Under the pieces are notes generated by a model. It saw only the letters and a list, made by a program, of their open reading frames with translations, did not search any database and had not been told where the DNA came from. From Ascarosepion bandense (Eukaryota; Mollusca; Cephalopoda; Sepiida; Sepiidae), in contig JBBBDQ010001270.1 in assembly GCA_037127315.1 (NCBI GenBank), forward strand, positions 1,491,001-1,555,000: a DNA stretch of 64,000 nt. The letters run 5' to 3'. Shown here in pieces: positions 41,975-53,016 of this stretch. Position 1 is the first letter of the stretch. The number at the start of each line of letters is the position of its first letter. Position numbers and translations under genes: made by a program.

Positions 41975-43490
41975 ACACATCACTCAACAAATCCCTAACT
42001 AATAAAACATCAACTTTTAGACAAAAATCTCCTTTATTCATCAAGAAAATCTCTATCTAGAGTGATACACTCATTACCATTCTTCTGTAACGGTTCGATG
42101 TCTTTTTGTAGAACGATTTATCTTTGGCCTCAAAAGGAGGCAGATCTCCTTCCCTGGAATAACCGTTTGAGGTCTGGAAACAGCCAGTCGGCGCTGGTGT
42201 CTAGATCTGGAGAATAGGGTGAATGCGATCAATTGTAACACGGTGCGTTGTTTTGGTGAAAGATCATTTTTTCTTCTTCATTTGAGGCCGTTTTTGATTT
42301 CTTCCTTCAAACGCACCAGTAATGCTATATAATATTTGTTATTGAGGATTCTTCCTTTCTCAAGTTAATCGATGAACAAAATACTTGCGCATCCCAAAAT
42401 ACAGAGGCCAAGTACCTGCCTGCTGATATTTGTATCTTTTGTCCCTTTGAACGGCTTTCACCTGCTGCTGGCCACTCAGCTGCCTGCAGATTTGACTCTA
42501 TGTTTCATCCACTGTCACATATATACGCAAAAACTTCTTGTTGTTTTGAAACAGTAGCAAACAACGCTCTGAATCGTCGACGAGTTGTTGTCTTTGATCG
42601 ACTGTGTGCAAACGCTGCACCCACTTTGAATACAGCTTTCTCATTGACAAATGTTCTTGCAAGATGGTGAATACACTGCCTTCTGATATGTTCAACTATT
42701 CTTTTATCTCACGCAACTTTAATTTACGATCGGTCAAAACGAGTTTGGGAATCTTTTGGTGTTTTCCGGAAAAAACTGTCGATTTTGGGCGAACTGAGCT
42801 TTCAGCACCATTTGTGTCTGTACGACTGCGTTTAAAGTCAGCATAAAACCTTGTAACTGTTGTTTCCGACGGAGCAAAGTCCGAATAAGACTTGTCAAGC
42901 CATTGCTTTGCTTGAACAGTTCTAATCTTCTCACTTTTTTTTCCCATTGGAGTAGATAGACTAAACTATCGCCCGGTTCACACTCCACCAACATCTATTG
43001 AACAGGTGAAGAGGCTCATCCCTTGTTTCCTGTTTAGGATGCGGTTTCTGGTTTTCTCTTTTCTAATCTTCTCACTGTTTTTTTTTTCAATTGGAGTAGG
43101 TAGACTAAACTATCGCCCGGTTCACACTCCACCCACATCTATTGAACAGGTGAAGAGGCTCATCCCTTGTTTCCTGTTTAGGATGCGGTTTCCGGTTTTC
43201 TCTTTTCTAATCTTCTCACTCTTATGTAGCCCCCTGCACGTCAGTGGCGTTATCACCTTGCTTGGGGTGATATGATTAAAAAAAAAAAAGAATTTCATTT
43301 TGTCCATTGTTTTGAAATTTCGCAACAGTAGCTCTCACTTAAATAACTGTAATGAGTAAACTAATAATCCGATTGTGGGCCCAAATTTTGTCACGTGCCG
43401 TTTGAAGGTTAGTACTTCATAAAAAATATATGGATCTTTTATTAGTGGCGCCATCTATATATCATGCCCGGAACTTATTGAGGGATGTGT
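41975..43490 (-). mobile_element. mariner transposon with TA duplication, split by LINE-A tail
   Basis: The ends are ACACATCACTCAACAAATCC (left) and, on the other strand, ACACATCCCTCAATAAG (right), both next to TA (41973-41974 and 43491-43492). The minus-strand transposase starts MDKMKF, is broken by a LINE-A tail (42947-43285), and resumes GKKSEKIRTVQAKQWLDKSY, then ETTVTRFYADFKRSRTDTNG, EGSVFTILQEHLSMRKLYSK, and YVTVDET with the first catalytic Asp. A later stretch reads FHQNNAPC where family members have an Asp for the first Asn, and YSPDLDTSADWLF with the third Asp. The frame shifts near 42696 and there are several later stops. The second catalytic Asp is lost (GAC to AAC type change). 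Confidence 0.9.
42947..43285 (+). mobile_element. LINE-A 3' end with two monomers, inside mariner
   Basis: Two ~130-bp units start at GGAGTAGATAGACTAAAC (about 42949) and GGAGTAGGTAGACTAAAC (about 43092). The LINE-A tail and a run of about 12 A end it at 43285. The design is the same as 2186-2515. It lies six codons into the mariner reading frame and is therefore younger than it. Confidence 0.85.
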
Positions 43491-43737
43491 TATTGTTATA
43501 GAACTCACCGTGAGCTTATTTCATCGATAACTTAGGAAATAAGATTTACCACAAATTTCAAATAGGAAAATGGTGAAATTTTCACTGGTTAAAACTTGTA
43601 AATCTTAAATTTGATCATTGTAAAATAATTCTGATCTTTTTAATATTATAAATGCTTCTATTTGTAACCGAATTGATGGTTTTACTGTTAAAAGGTTTGA
43701 CCTTCCTGATATTAAAAAAAATCTCCTTGGTACCTCG

Positions 43738-44030
43738 TCCGCAGTTGCGTTGTTGAGTAATGGATATCGGCTCGGAACGAGAAATCGGAGAGCCGAGTTT
43801 GAATTTCAGTTGAATTCGTTGCACTCACATACAAAAACCCTTGGAAAAAAGTATTAACCCATATCTTCTCCCTCCAGTTATGGGTTGAATAGTAGGACAA
43901 AGTGGGTTCTATAACCTTGGTCTATCGCAGAGAGAAATAGCAACCCACTGTGGGAAAATCTTCTGCTTAATCAGTCATGTCTCGAAAGAGACATGATCAC
44001 CCACGATTCTGACAATTAACAGACTGATTA
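43738..44030 (+). mobile_element. SINE-A
   Basis: The head GCGTTGTTGAGTAATGGATA to GAGTTTGAATTTCAG, body and end GACAATTAACAGACTGATTA are all recognisable but diverged; the A and B boxes carry changes. Confidence 0.75.
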
Positions 44031-44097
44031 GATTGGAAACATGGTCTAACACTTCTCGCCTATGGAACACTCTTCCGTTTTCTTGCTTCATCCAACG

Positions 44098-44450
44098 CTT
44101 CCCTTCAGGATGTAGGCGATCATGGCTCTCCAGAATTTTATCTTTTTTGCTATGTCTCCTTCACTTTCTTCTGCCATCAATTTGCACAAGATCACTTAGT
44201 AAATTAAGCGTTTATTTCCTATGTCCCTCTTGCCCTTCAATCTGCCCTGTCAGTATCAGATTTTCTAAGCTCTCTTTCCTCATTATATTTCTTGGAAATT
44301 TAAACCGCATCTTCCTGATGTTAAGTATGAATTTAATTTCTGTTTTCATTTTCTCTAAAACTTCGTCGTTGCTCCCATTTTCGGTTCATGGTATCCTCAG
44401 CATACTTCTGTAGAACCATATTTCTGTTGCTTCAAGTCCAGCATTCAAAG
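44098..44450 (-). mobile_element. LINE-B 3' fragment
   Basis: The plus-strand phrases CCCTTCAGGATGTAGGCGAT, ATCAGATTTTCTAAGCTCTC and GTAGAACCATATTTCTGTTG are complements of the LINE-B last-codon, LENLIL and WFYRRM regions. The short piece 44045-44097 before it resembles LINE-A (CTATGGAACACTCTTCCG). Confidence 0.7.
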
Positions 44451-44479
44451 TAAGAGAACTATGAAAAAATCATTCCATC

Positions 44480-44761
44480 CCCAGGTAAGGCAATGAAGTC
44501 ACTAAGTCGTAAGGGTTTACTGAACGTGAAAGAACCATAAAGCAATGATTTACCAGCACACGAAATTCAGATTTTTCCATTACTTTGAAAATTTGCAATA
44601 GTAGCTCTCACCTAAATAACTGTAATGTGTAAACTAATAATCCGATTGGGCTCAAATTTTGTCACGTGCCATTGGAAGCTTAGTACTTCATAAAAGCCAT
44701 ATAGATCTTTTATTATTGGCGTCATCTATATATCAGGCCTGGTACTTATTGAGTAATGTGC
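44480..44761 (-). mobile_element. mariner 5' end fragment
   Basis: The right end (CTCAATAAGTACCAGGCC on the minus strand) next to TA at 44762-44763 matches the right end of the mariner at 43490. The ~175-bp leader and the start MEKSEFRVLVNHCFMVLSRS follow, and then the copy stops. The start codon context and EFRVLV match mariner N-termini and show what the interrupted copy has lost. Confidence 0.8.
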
Positions 44762-44769
44762 TATGTGGT

Positions 44770-46285
44770 AATAACAACAGGGAGGTCTTTACGCATGATG
44801 CGATGCGTGCATGTGGGATGATGAATAGATAGCCACACGCAGCCTTTAATCGATCAGTGCTGAAGGGTGCAAAACCCTTCAGCACTTCCCGTAGTGCGCT
44901 TTTTTGATAGAGGAATGCAAACCTGCGGAAATCCATCGCTGAATGTTGGCTCAGTATAGATCTCACAGCATGAATTAAAGATCAGTGCGTGAGTGGGTAG
45001 ACCACTCTGAAGCCGGGAGGAGGACAAGTGTAACGGATGAAAGCTGATCTGGTCGGCCATCGACATCACATCCTGAGGGTGGGTGCGTTGATCAGGGAAA
45101 ACCGACCACTATCATTAGCATCATCAACGGATCTGCGCAAGCCATAGTGCAAGATTTCTTGGGGAACCGTAATGTTGGTGCGCATTGGGTGCCCAAACAA
45201 GAAAATAAGGCAGATGTAGCTACGTGATCAATCTAAATGAAAAAATAAAACAAACACTAATTAGCAATAATTTCACGGATTATATAGTTAATGAACAAAT
45301 TGATGTAAACTTAGAAAAATAAAATGTAAACAATAGTACAAATAAAAACAAGATAAAAATTCTATTAAGCTATTCTACAAAAATAAACCGAGCAGTAGCC
45401 CTAAACTAGACGGTAAAATTAAAACTAATATAGATGTATATTACCTAATACTAAAAATAAACAAACAAACAAAAACAACACCAACAACACAAAACAGTTG
45501 AAGAAACCAACATTGTCTTTTTAGCTTGGAACTGACTTCTCTAAAAATAACAATTCACGCAACATATATCTTGGTTTCACAACCACTACATTATCACATC
45601 GGTTACCATTCTATTTATATGTTAACAGTTCAGTCAAATCATGTTCCAAACCAATACAGCAAGAAAACAACATAAATCGAACGAAATCTTAATAATAACA
45701 CGAATGTATTAGAACTATTATAAGCATTATGCATAATCCTTAAACAGACCCGATTCCTTAACATTATATTAAATTTAAGAGCTGACATATTAAATACTTT
45801 TCACTGAAACATAGCAGGCACGAACTGTCATGTGAACACGTGAAACGTGATATTTGAAAATGAAACCGATGACCTAACGAAAAATGAAAAAATCCTTGAT
45901 AATGACTAAAAATTGCCGAAAGTACTCGAAGATCCTCGAAAATAAATTTTGCATCTCCAAAGCCGAAACCAAGAAAATAATCTGTAATATAAAAACAAGA
46001 GAAATATAAAACAACCATTAACTCGATAACTCGATAAATGCCTTTAACAAACTTCTATGAATGAAAAATTTCCCCCTACCCAAATACAATCAATACATAT
46101 ATTTACACATTCACATTTTCAATCAGCACCTAACGATTATATTGTGCATGGGTGTCAGAATTGTGATAACGGTTTAGAAAAATATGTTTATCATTAATTA
46201 TATTTAATATTAAATATTATTAACAGAAATTATAGCTCTATTATTATACATCGGTTACTATTTTATTAGAACCCAACACTCAATG
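44770..46285. other. unassigned, partly A-rich
   Basis: 44790-45180 has balanced composition and a perfect 11-bp hairpin (GTGCTGAAGGG / CCCTTCAGCAC, 44853-44881). 45230-46280 is A-rich with no open frame over 90 codons. No family recognised. Confidence 0.45.
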
Positions 46286-46312
46286 TGTAATATTATATAT
46301 ATATATATATAT

Positions 46313-46618
46313 ATTGTCATACGCAGACAGATCTGTTTCGCTGTATCACAGCTCATCAGTACGGTTAGACTCCGATTGCTTTTTAACCCAGGATTGAAAC
46401 CCGATCGAATTGGCGTCAGTCGGCGATTCTACCTCTGGGCTATGGGCGTTCGTTGGAAGAAGGCAGACATTTTAGCGCATATATTATCATTATACACGCC
46501 TAATAGCTAGAGTGATCTAATTCATTTTTACTGAATGAGCGATGCGTACACGCTACTGTTTTTTAAAGTCTACCATTCTTCCAGAGTGCTCAATCAGGGT
46601 GTGAGAGCGTAAATATAT
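46313..46618 (-). mobile_element. SINE-B, near full length
   Basis: The plus strand runs from TTGTCATACGCAGACAGATC through AGGATTGAAACCCGATCG and GGCGTCAGTCGGCGATTCTA to the leader complement TCTACCATTCTTCCAGAGTG. (AT)n at 46294-46314 is the tail. Confidence 0.78.
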
Positions 46619-46629
46619 ATCACTTATAA

Positions 46630-47089
46630 CAAGCTTCTTCAGAGTGTTAATAAGGATTTAAAAATCCGAGAGACAGTATATTTATGTGAGCTATATTTTC
46701 AAAGGTCAGATACGTGTCACTCTTGATAAATTAGTAATTTAGTATTTCATTAAAAGATTCTGTTAAGATTATTTTCACTAGAATTTAAACGGAAATATAT
46801 TTCGTTTATGATTCCTACAGGATTCTCATGTTATTTAGAATAAAAATCGTGCCATCGTCTGATTTCTCTCAACACAGACATTCATAAATGTTTTATTTTA
46901 TTTTATTTAAAAAGAACGCGTTGACACATGCAATTAAACAAACACAAATTTTATATTCTATATTTTATATTCATTCGTTGCTTTATCACACGTGACACGT
47001 ATCTGACCTTTAAAACTATACCTCATTTAAAAAATACTGTCTCTCGGATTTTTAAATCATTCGCCTTATTTAATCTCTGAAGAAGCTTG
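46630..47089. mobile_element. MITE-like element with ~100-bp inverted repeats
   Basis: The left arm starts CAAGCTTCTTCAGAG and continues through ATTTAAAAATCCGAGAGACA and GTCAGATACGTGTCAC to about 46725. The right arm (about 46989-47089) is its inverted copy with ~80-85% identity by eye. The centre (46729-46985) is shared with 7125-7585. It has no coding sequence. Flanks are TATAA on the left and TTTTAA on the right, so a TAA or TTAA target is possible but unproven. Confidence 0.8.
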
Positions 47090-47160
47090 TTTTAAGGAAG
47101 ACATGTTAGATTAAAGACACTTTTTTCCTACGTGTTTTTTATTTATTCTATTCATATATA

Positions 47161-47541
47161 CACTATCGACCATAATTATTTGGTAACCCCAGTGTTTAAA
47201 AAAATTATGTATTTCATACAATTTTTAAGTATTTGTGAATAGCTGTAAATAAAAATTGAATGGTTCTTTTGTTAATATTGCACAATAACATGTGCATCAA
47301 ATGAATTTATAAATATTTAATAATTACCTATATTGCACTTTCATCAATGAAAGAATGAAGAAAATTTAGGATGATTTGGACGAGTTCATCTTTGCTTCCT
47401 TGCCTTGTAAAAATTTGTAATAATAAGAAAAGAACCATTTTATAAAATATATAATTATCCAATTGGCAATAAATATAAAAATAGTATGAAATACATTATT
47501 TCTTTTAAAAACTGTGGTGGTCTAATAATTATGGCAGATAT
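47161..47541. mobile_element. Tc1/mariner-type MITE, copy 1
   Basis: Starts CACTATCGACCATAATTATT after TA at 47159-47160. The right end ...AATAATTATGGCAGAT is its inverted counterpart, followed by AT-rich DNA. The interior has AAATTATGTATTTCATAC near both ends in inverted orientation. It is a match to 63505-63919. Confidence 0.78.
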
Positions 47542-47859
47542 ATATATATGCATGTTTCAGTAAATAATATAGACAGGTTTTGTCGATTTATTTGATGTAA
47601 ATTCTTTTCACATCGTCTGATTAGCTTAATAGCATTATCGTTGAAGAAAGTTAACAGTCACCAAAAATAGCAAAAGCAGTTCGCAAATTTGTAATGAGGT
47701 TCTATGACGTCACACCGCGTGAGGAGCTCGAAATGATAACAGAACCATATATTTAAATGCAATATAATGTTATCGTTGCTTATCAAAGTTTATGTCAACA
47801 CAAGATAAAATCGTCGCTGATGGTGGATGTTTTTATGTTAACGTCATTGTAACCTCTCT

Positions 47860-48035
47860 GACGATGGCTCATGTGAGCCGAAAGCTTAGAACCAACTTGG
47901 TAAAAAATTATCCAAATGTTGTAGAGTTTTTGTCTTTTATTTCCACCTGAAATTAAAGCCAAAATACGATGTTTAGAACGGCTCACGATTAAACACAAAA
48001 TACATTCATTTTCTCTTATATTTAACAGTATATAT
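47860..48035 (+). repeat. R3 repeat copy
   Basis: GACGATGGCTCATGTGAGCC, then AAGCTTAGAACC, then the R3 block TACGATGTTTAGAACGGCTC, followed by (AT)n at 48041-48093. The order is the same as at 35575-35785. Confidence 0.55.
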
Positions 48036-48038
48036 TGA

Positions 48039-48097
<59 letters not shown>

Positions 48098-48644
48098 CAG
48101 GTTTCATTGAATAATATAGACTATTTCGGTATATTTATTTTGTGTAAGATTCTTTCGTATGATCTGATTAACTTCATAGTGTTGTCATGAAAAGACGACA
48201 AGAAATCGCAATAATTGTTGATTTTTTTTATCAGGTCTGAGCTTTCGGCTTACATAAGCCATTATCAAAGGATGAACATTTAATATACAGTGAACATAGA
48301 ACATTTAAATTATTAACAGAGTGGATTTATACAGAGAAAATTAAACAGGTCCATTTTTTTACGTCGCACATGGCCGCAGGCCGAGAAGGAATGGTGGTAG
48401 TGGGTTTTTGGTCAAATGAGAGTATAGTGGCATGAGGGGATTGGTCTGGGAACTGCTGCTACTATGGGTGAAGGGGTAAGTATAATAACTATGACCTCTC
48501 CCGCCGATTATAGGCATTGAAGTATGTTAGTAGAGGTGTCGAAATTTATTTTATTTAGGCTAGGTTTAAACTGATGTAGATAGCTTCTAGAATTTTAAGT
48601 TTTCGTTTATTATTTTCTTGTCTAAGTATATATGTATTTTCAAC

Positions 48645-48692
48645 AAGTGTTTTTCTGTCCACTATATATATATATATAGTGGACAGAAAACT
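48645..48692. repeat. short palindrome around (AT)n
   Basis: TTTTCTGTCCACTATATATA and its inverted copy TATATAGTGGACAGAAAA meet at an AT core. The arms are about 20 bp and perfect. Confidence 0.85.
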
Positions 48693-48733
48693 CTCTTCTA
48701 TGTAGGTTTTCCTTAAAAATGACCGACAAGGTA

Positions 48734-48801
48734 TTATGGTTAAATTTTCTAAGCAATTTTTATGTGAATTTATGGTTTTTTAATTTTTAGAACATAAGAA
48801 C

Positions 48802-48844
<43 letters not shown>

Positions 48845-49013
48845 TGATATTAAAAACTGAATTAAATTCACAGAACAGAGTTATGGCCATTAATAGCCTT
48901 GCAATCCCAGTTGTCCAATATAGCTTCAACATCTTAAACTGGACTTTATGGTTAAATTTTCTAAGCAATTTTTATGTGAATTTATGGTTTTTTAATTTTT
49001 AGAACATAAGAAC

Positions 49014-49068
<55 letters not shown>

Positions 49069-49169
49069 TGATATTAAAAACTGAATTAAATTCACAGAAC
49101 AGAGTTATGGCCATTAATAGCCTTGCAATCCCAGTTGTCCAATATAGCTTCAACATCTTAAACTGGACT
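48734..49169. repeat. tandem duplication, 212 and 224 bp
   Basis: 48734-48945 and 48946-49169 are near-identical direct copies. The 12-bp length difference lies in an (AAT)n tract. Each copy spans the (AAT)n and the first ~100 bp of an R4/Dong-like LINE fragment. Confidence 0.9.
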
Positions 49170-50324
49170 CTAAACGACATCAGACGAATGGATGCTAAAA
49201 CAAGAAAGCTTCTTTCTAAGCATAAGATGCATCATCCAAAGGCTGATGTAGACCGTCTATACATACCCCGTAAAGAAGGTGGAAGGGGTCTTATTCAGCT
49301 GGAATTGTCATACAAGACAACAACTATTGGCTTACTAACATACATAGAAACAACAAAGGATTGGATGATACAATTAGTAAGGCAACATGAAGAAAGAAAG
49401 AAAAAATATTCAATAATAAAAGAAGGCAGTAAATACAAACAAGATTTACAGTTAGTAGATTCTGTAGAAAAGCAAAACAGAAGCCAAGAACCAACTATTG
49501 CGGCAAAAAATATGAAAATGAAAGCCAAAGATAAAGCTCTTGAAAAGATGAAACAGCGCTGGCAAGACAAACCTCTGCATGGCCAATATCCAGTACGTGC
49601 CAATAAATCCAATGTTGACAAAGTTAATACTCATCGATGGTTACGTGCATCTGGATTAAAGTCTGAAACTGAAGGATTTATACTTGCAGCACAAGACCAA
49701 AGTCTTTTCACGAGAAACTTTCAGGCAAATATTATGCATAATAATATGGATCCAAAATGCAGGTTTTGTGACAAACACCAAGAAACAATAGACCACCTAA
49801 TCTCAGGCTGTTCTGTGCTTGCCCCAAACGAATATAAAAATCGCCACGATAGAGTTGGGCAATATTTACATTGGACAATGTGCAAACATTATGGAAAAGC
49901 TGTAAACAAACACTGGTATGAACATCATCCAGCACCGGTTACAGAAATAGAAGATGTAACCATTCTATGGGATTACACCATCTACACAGACAGAAAAATT
50001 GAAGCAAACAGGCCAGACATTATTGTTAAAAACCAGAAGGAGAAAACTTGTCTATTAATTGATATGACTTGTCCAGCGGATTGTAACATAGCAATCAAGG
50101 AATTTGAAAAACTGTCAAAATATAAAGGCCTGGAAATTGAAATAGAAAATATGTGGAAATTGAAAACAAGAGTTGTGCCAGTGATAGTAGGTGCACTTGG
50201 AATGATAAAAAATGGAACAAAACAACACATTGAAAGAATCCCTGGAAACCCCAGCTTAAGAGATATACAAAAAATTGTCTTATTAAGTACAGCCCACACA
50301 CTAAGGAAAACTTTATCTATGTAA
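49068..50324 (+). CDS. R4/Dong-like LINE, C-terminal ORF (418 codons)
   Basis: An uninterrupted 418-codon frame encodes the part of a non-LTR retrotransposon protein downstream of the reverse transcriptase. The start Met is simply the first in frame, because the element is 5'-truncated in an (AAT)n tract; it is not a real initiator. Residues 231-248 form a CX2CX8HX4C knuckle (CRFC...H...C). RPDI at about 315-318 and LIDM with Asp 332 give a PD-X14-D motif. This zinc-knuckle-plus-restriction-like-endonuclease order is known from R2/R4/Dong-type LINEs. EKMWKLKTRVVPV-like and IPGNPSLRDI segments follow. A 3' UTR of ~130 bp ends in an (ATA)n tail at about 50460. Without an RT it cannot move by itself. 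It is the best-kept copy of three in the window. Confidence 0.85.
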
Positions 50325-50474
50325 TGCTGAGGATGATAGGGAAGATAGAAAAACATGAAATGGAGCCATAACAACACGCCACTACCTGCCTTAGGTCTCC
50401 CCGCAGACTTGGTTGGTAGTGAGACCAAAGCAGAAATCGAAATATGATGAACAATGACATAATAATAATAAATG

Positions 50475-51510
50475 AAAGAAGTCAGTAAATACAAAAAAGA
50501 TTTATATTTAGTAGATTCTGTAGAAAAGCAAAGCACAAACCAAGAACCAACTATTGCGGCAAAAATATGAAAAAGAAAATCGAAGATAAAGCTCTTGAAC
50601 AGATGAAACAACGCTGGCAAGACAAACGTGGTCAATATCCAGTACGTGCCAATAAATCCACAACTTGATAAAGTTAATACTCATCGATGGTTACGTGCAT
50701 CTGGATTAAAGTCTGAGACTGAAGGCTTTATTCTTGCAGCGCAAGACCAAAGTCTTTGCACTAGAAACTTTCAGGCAAATATTATACATAATAATATGGA
50801 TCCAAATGCAGGTTTTGTGATTAATACCAAGAAACAATAGACCATCTAATTTCAGGATGTTCTGTGCTTGCCCCTAATGAATATATAAAATCGTCACGAT
50901 AGAGTGGGGCAATATTTACACTGGACAATGTGCAAACATTATGGAAAATCTGTAAATAAACACTTGTATGAACATCACCCCGCACCGGTTACAGAAATAG
51001 AAGATGTTACCATTCTTTGAGATTACACCATCTACACAGACAGAACAATTGAAGCAAATAGGCCGGACATTATTGTTAAAAACCAGAAAGAAAAACTTGC
51101 CTATTAATTGATATGACTTGTCCAGCGGATTGTAACATAGCAACCAAGGATTTTGAAAAACTGTCAAAATATAAAGACCTAGAAATTGAAATAAAAAAAA
51201 TGTGGAAATTGAAAACAAGAATCGTGCCAGTTATAGTAGAATGATAAAAAACGGAACAAAACAACACATTGAAAGAATCCCTGGAAACCTCAGCTTAAGA
51301 GATATACAAAATTTTGTCTTGTTAAGTACAGCCTACACACTAAGGAGAACTTTGTCTATGTAACGCTAGGGATGATGGGGAAGATAGAAAAACATGAAAT
51401 GGAGTCATAACGACACACAACTACCTGCCTTAGGATTTCTGGCAGACTTGGTAGGTAGTGTGACCATAGCAGAAATCGAAATATGAAGAAAAATGACATA
51501 ATACTACTAA
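50475..51510 (+). pseudogene. R4/Dong-like LINE, decayed tandem copy
   Basis: Starts just after the (ATA)n tail of the previous copy at the position equal to its codon ~119 (KEVSKYKKDLYLVDSVEKQS) and follows it to the 3' UTR and a TACTACTAATAATAA tail. It has at least four frameshifts (for example after NMDPNAGF, where CRFCDK loses its first Cys context) and a stop in VTIL*DY. Confidence 0.85.
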
Positions 51511-51639
51511 TAATAAATTGTCCAAATATTTCGATTTACCAAGCGCTTCGGTTATAATTTTATCCATTATCGAGGAGAGATTTTATTTTACATGTGACTG
51601 AATATGTGTTATGTTTATGTGTATGTCTAGAGTTTGTTT

Positions 51640-52357
51640 AGCTAAATCTGCAGCTAGGAAGGTCAGTTTACTGTGCAGGGCCAGGAAGTTTCTCCTGTCT
51701 GAATCTATCCTGCACATATACAAATCTATCATCTGCCCGTGTATTGAATACTGCTGCCACATCTGGTCGGGTGCATCTGCTATTCACCTCGGGTTTCTTG
51801 ACAAAATCTAACGGAGAATTTGCTATGTGATCGATCCCGACTTGGTAACTCAGCTGCAGTCACTTTCTCACCGCCGTAATGTGGCTTCCCTATATTTCTT
51901 CTACATATACTTTCACAGCTTCTGCTCCGACGAGCATAGCTCACTGGTGACCCCTCTGCATGAATTTACCCGAGCTACTAGATGAGCAACTAAGTCCCAC
52001 CCATTTACAGTGAAAACAATAAAATGTAACCGCAACAATCTACTCTACCAGCTTCTTTTCTCGCATTTCCCGCCTGTGAAATTTCCTTCCGTATACTTGC
52101 TTCCCCGACAGATACAATCTCCAAGAATTTAAATGTAAGGTCAATTATCATCTCCAATCTCTCTAACCTACATCCTTTCCCTCATGTTTTTTCTACGTTC
52201 ACTATACTCTCATGACGCCAATATTTTCATCTCTTACCCATTTTCTGACACCCCCTACAACTTGTTCCTCTTTCTCATCACTTTCCTTCTATGTAACCCG
52301 CTCTGCAGACTCGTGGCAGTAAAACTGCCTTGCTTAGGGTGAAATGATTAAAAAAAT
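51640..52357 (+). pseudogene. LINE-A RT thumb to 3' end
   Basis: AKSAARKVSLLCRARKFLLS, SILHIYKSIICPCIEYCCHI and WSGASAIHLGFLDKI are the thumb region. The coding sequence then continues with stops through LQSLSHRRNVASLYF-like, then LFSRISRL-like and CFPDRYNLQEF-like segments to the tail (GTAAAACTGCCTTGCTTAGG, GTGAAATGATTAAAA). There is no palm domain. Confidence 0.82.
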
Positions 52358-52384
52358 ATTTCGAACACGATAAGCATATTGTTG

Positions 52385-52775
52385 ACGTTTTCGTAGATGA
52401 TATTATTAAATGCTGGATTTGTTTTATTATTAAAAATGCTTCTATTATTCTTATCCGTTTTTTGCATGTGGATAACGCTGATATTTCTGTTATGAACAAG
52501 TATGTTGCGAATAGAGTTTGCTAGGTCTCCGTGTGTGTTAAAATGAGATCGAATTGAACTCTGGTCTGAGTAGTACAAAGTTAATCTTCTTGTCAACTTG
52601 TTGTGGCGTGTCCGATGTAATTATTTATGAATTTGGATTGATCAAGAACACAGATGATAACATAAATATCATAACATCAGCCACATGCAAAAAAAAGGCT
52701 AAAAATAATGATAATTATTTAATTATTAATAGAAAGAAAAAAATCCAACACTTAATGATATCAAATACGAATAAT
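52385..52775. repeat. imperfect inverted repeat, ~125-bp arms
   Basis: The left arm (about 52385-52510: GATGATATTATTAAATGCTG...TTTTTTGCATGTGGATAACG) pairs with the right arm (about 52650-52775: TCAGCCACATGCAAAAAAAA...CACTTAATGATATCAAATAC) at roughly 70-75% by eye. The open frames on each strand across the arms are mirror relatives, not independent genes. Shortly after, 52880-52925 has a GCCGGAAGCGCTCGG motif like a retroelement 3' hairpin. Confidence 0.55.
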
Positions 52776-52944
52776 ACAACATTATGCTTACCGTGTTCAG
52801 AATATAAAACAAACACATGACTCTATACACATAGATAAACATTGCACATATTCAGTAACATGTAAAATAAAATCCATCCTTGAAAATGGCGAAAAGTGGA
52901 GCCGGAAGCGCTCGGATAAGCAAAACTTTTGGACAATTTTTATA

Positions 52945-52972
52945 TCTAAACTTATTTATAAATGGAATATTG

Positions 52973-53016
<44 letters not shown>

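Noticed and set aside
44853..44881. Terminator-like hairpin GTGCTGAAGGG/CCCTTCAGCAC
   Set aside because: The window is eukaryotic and there is no gene upstream or U-run downstream; kept only as a short palindrome.
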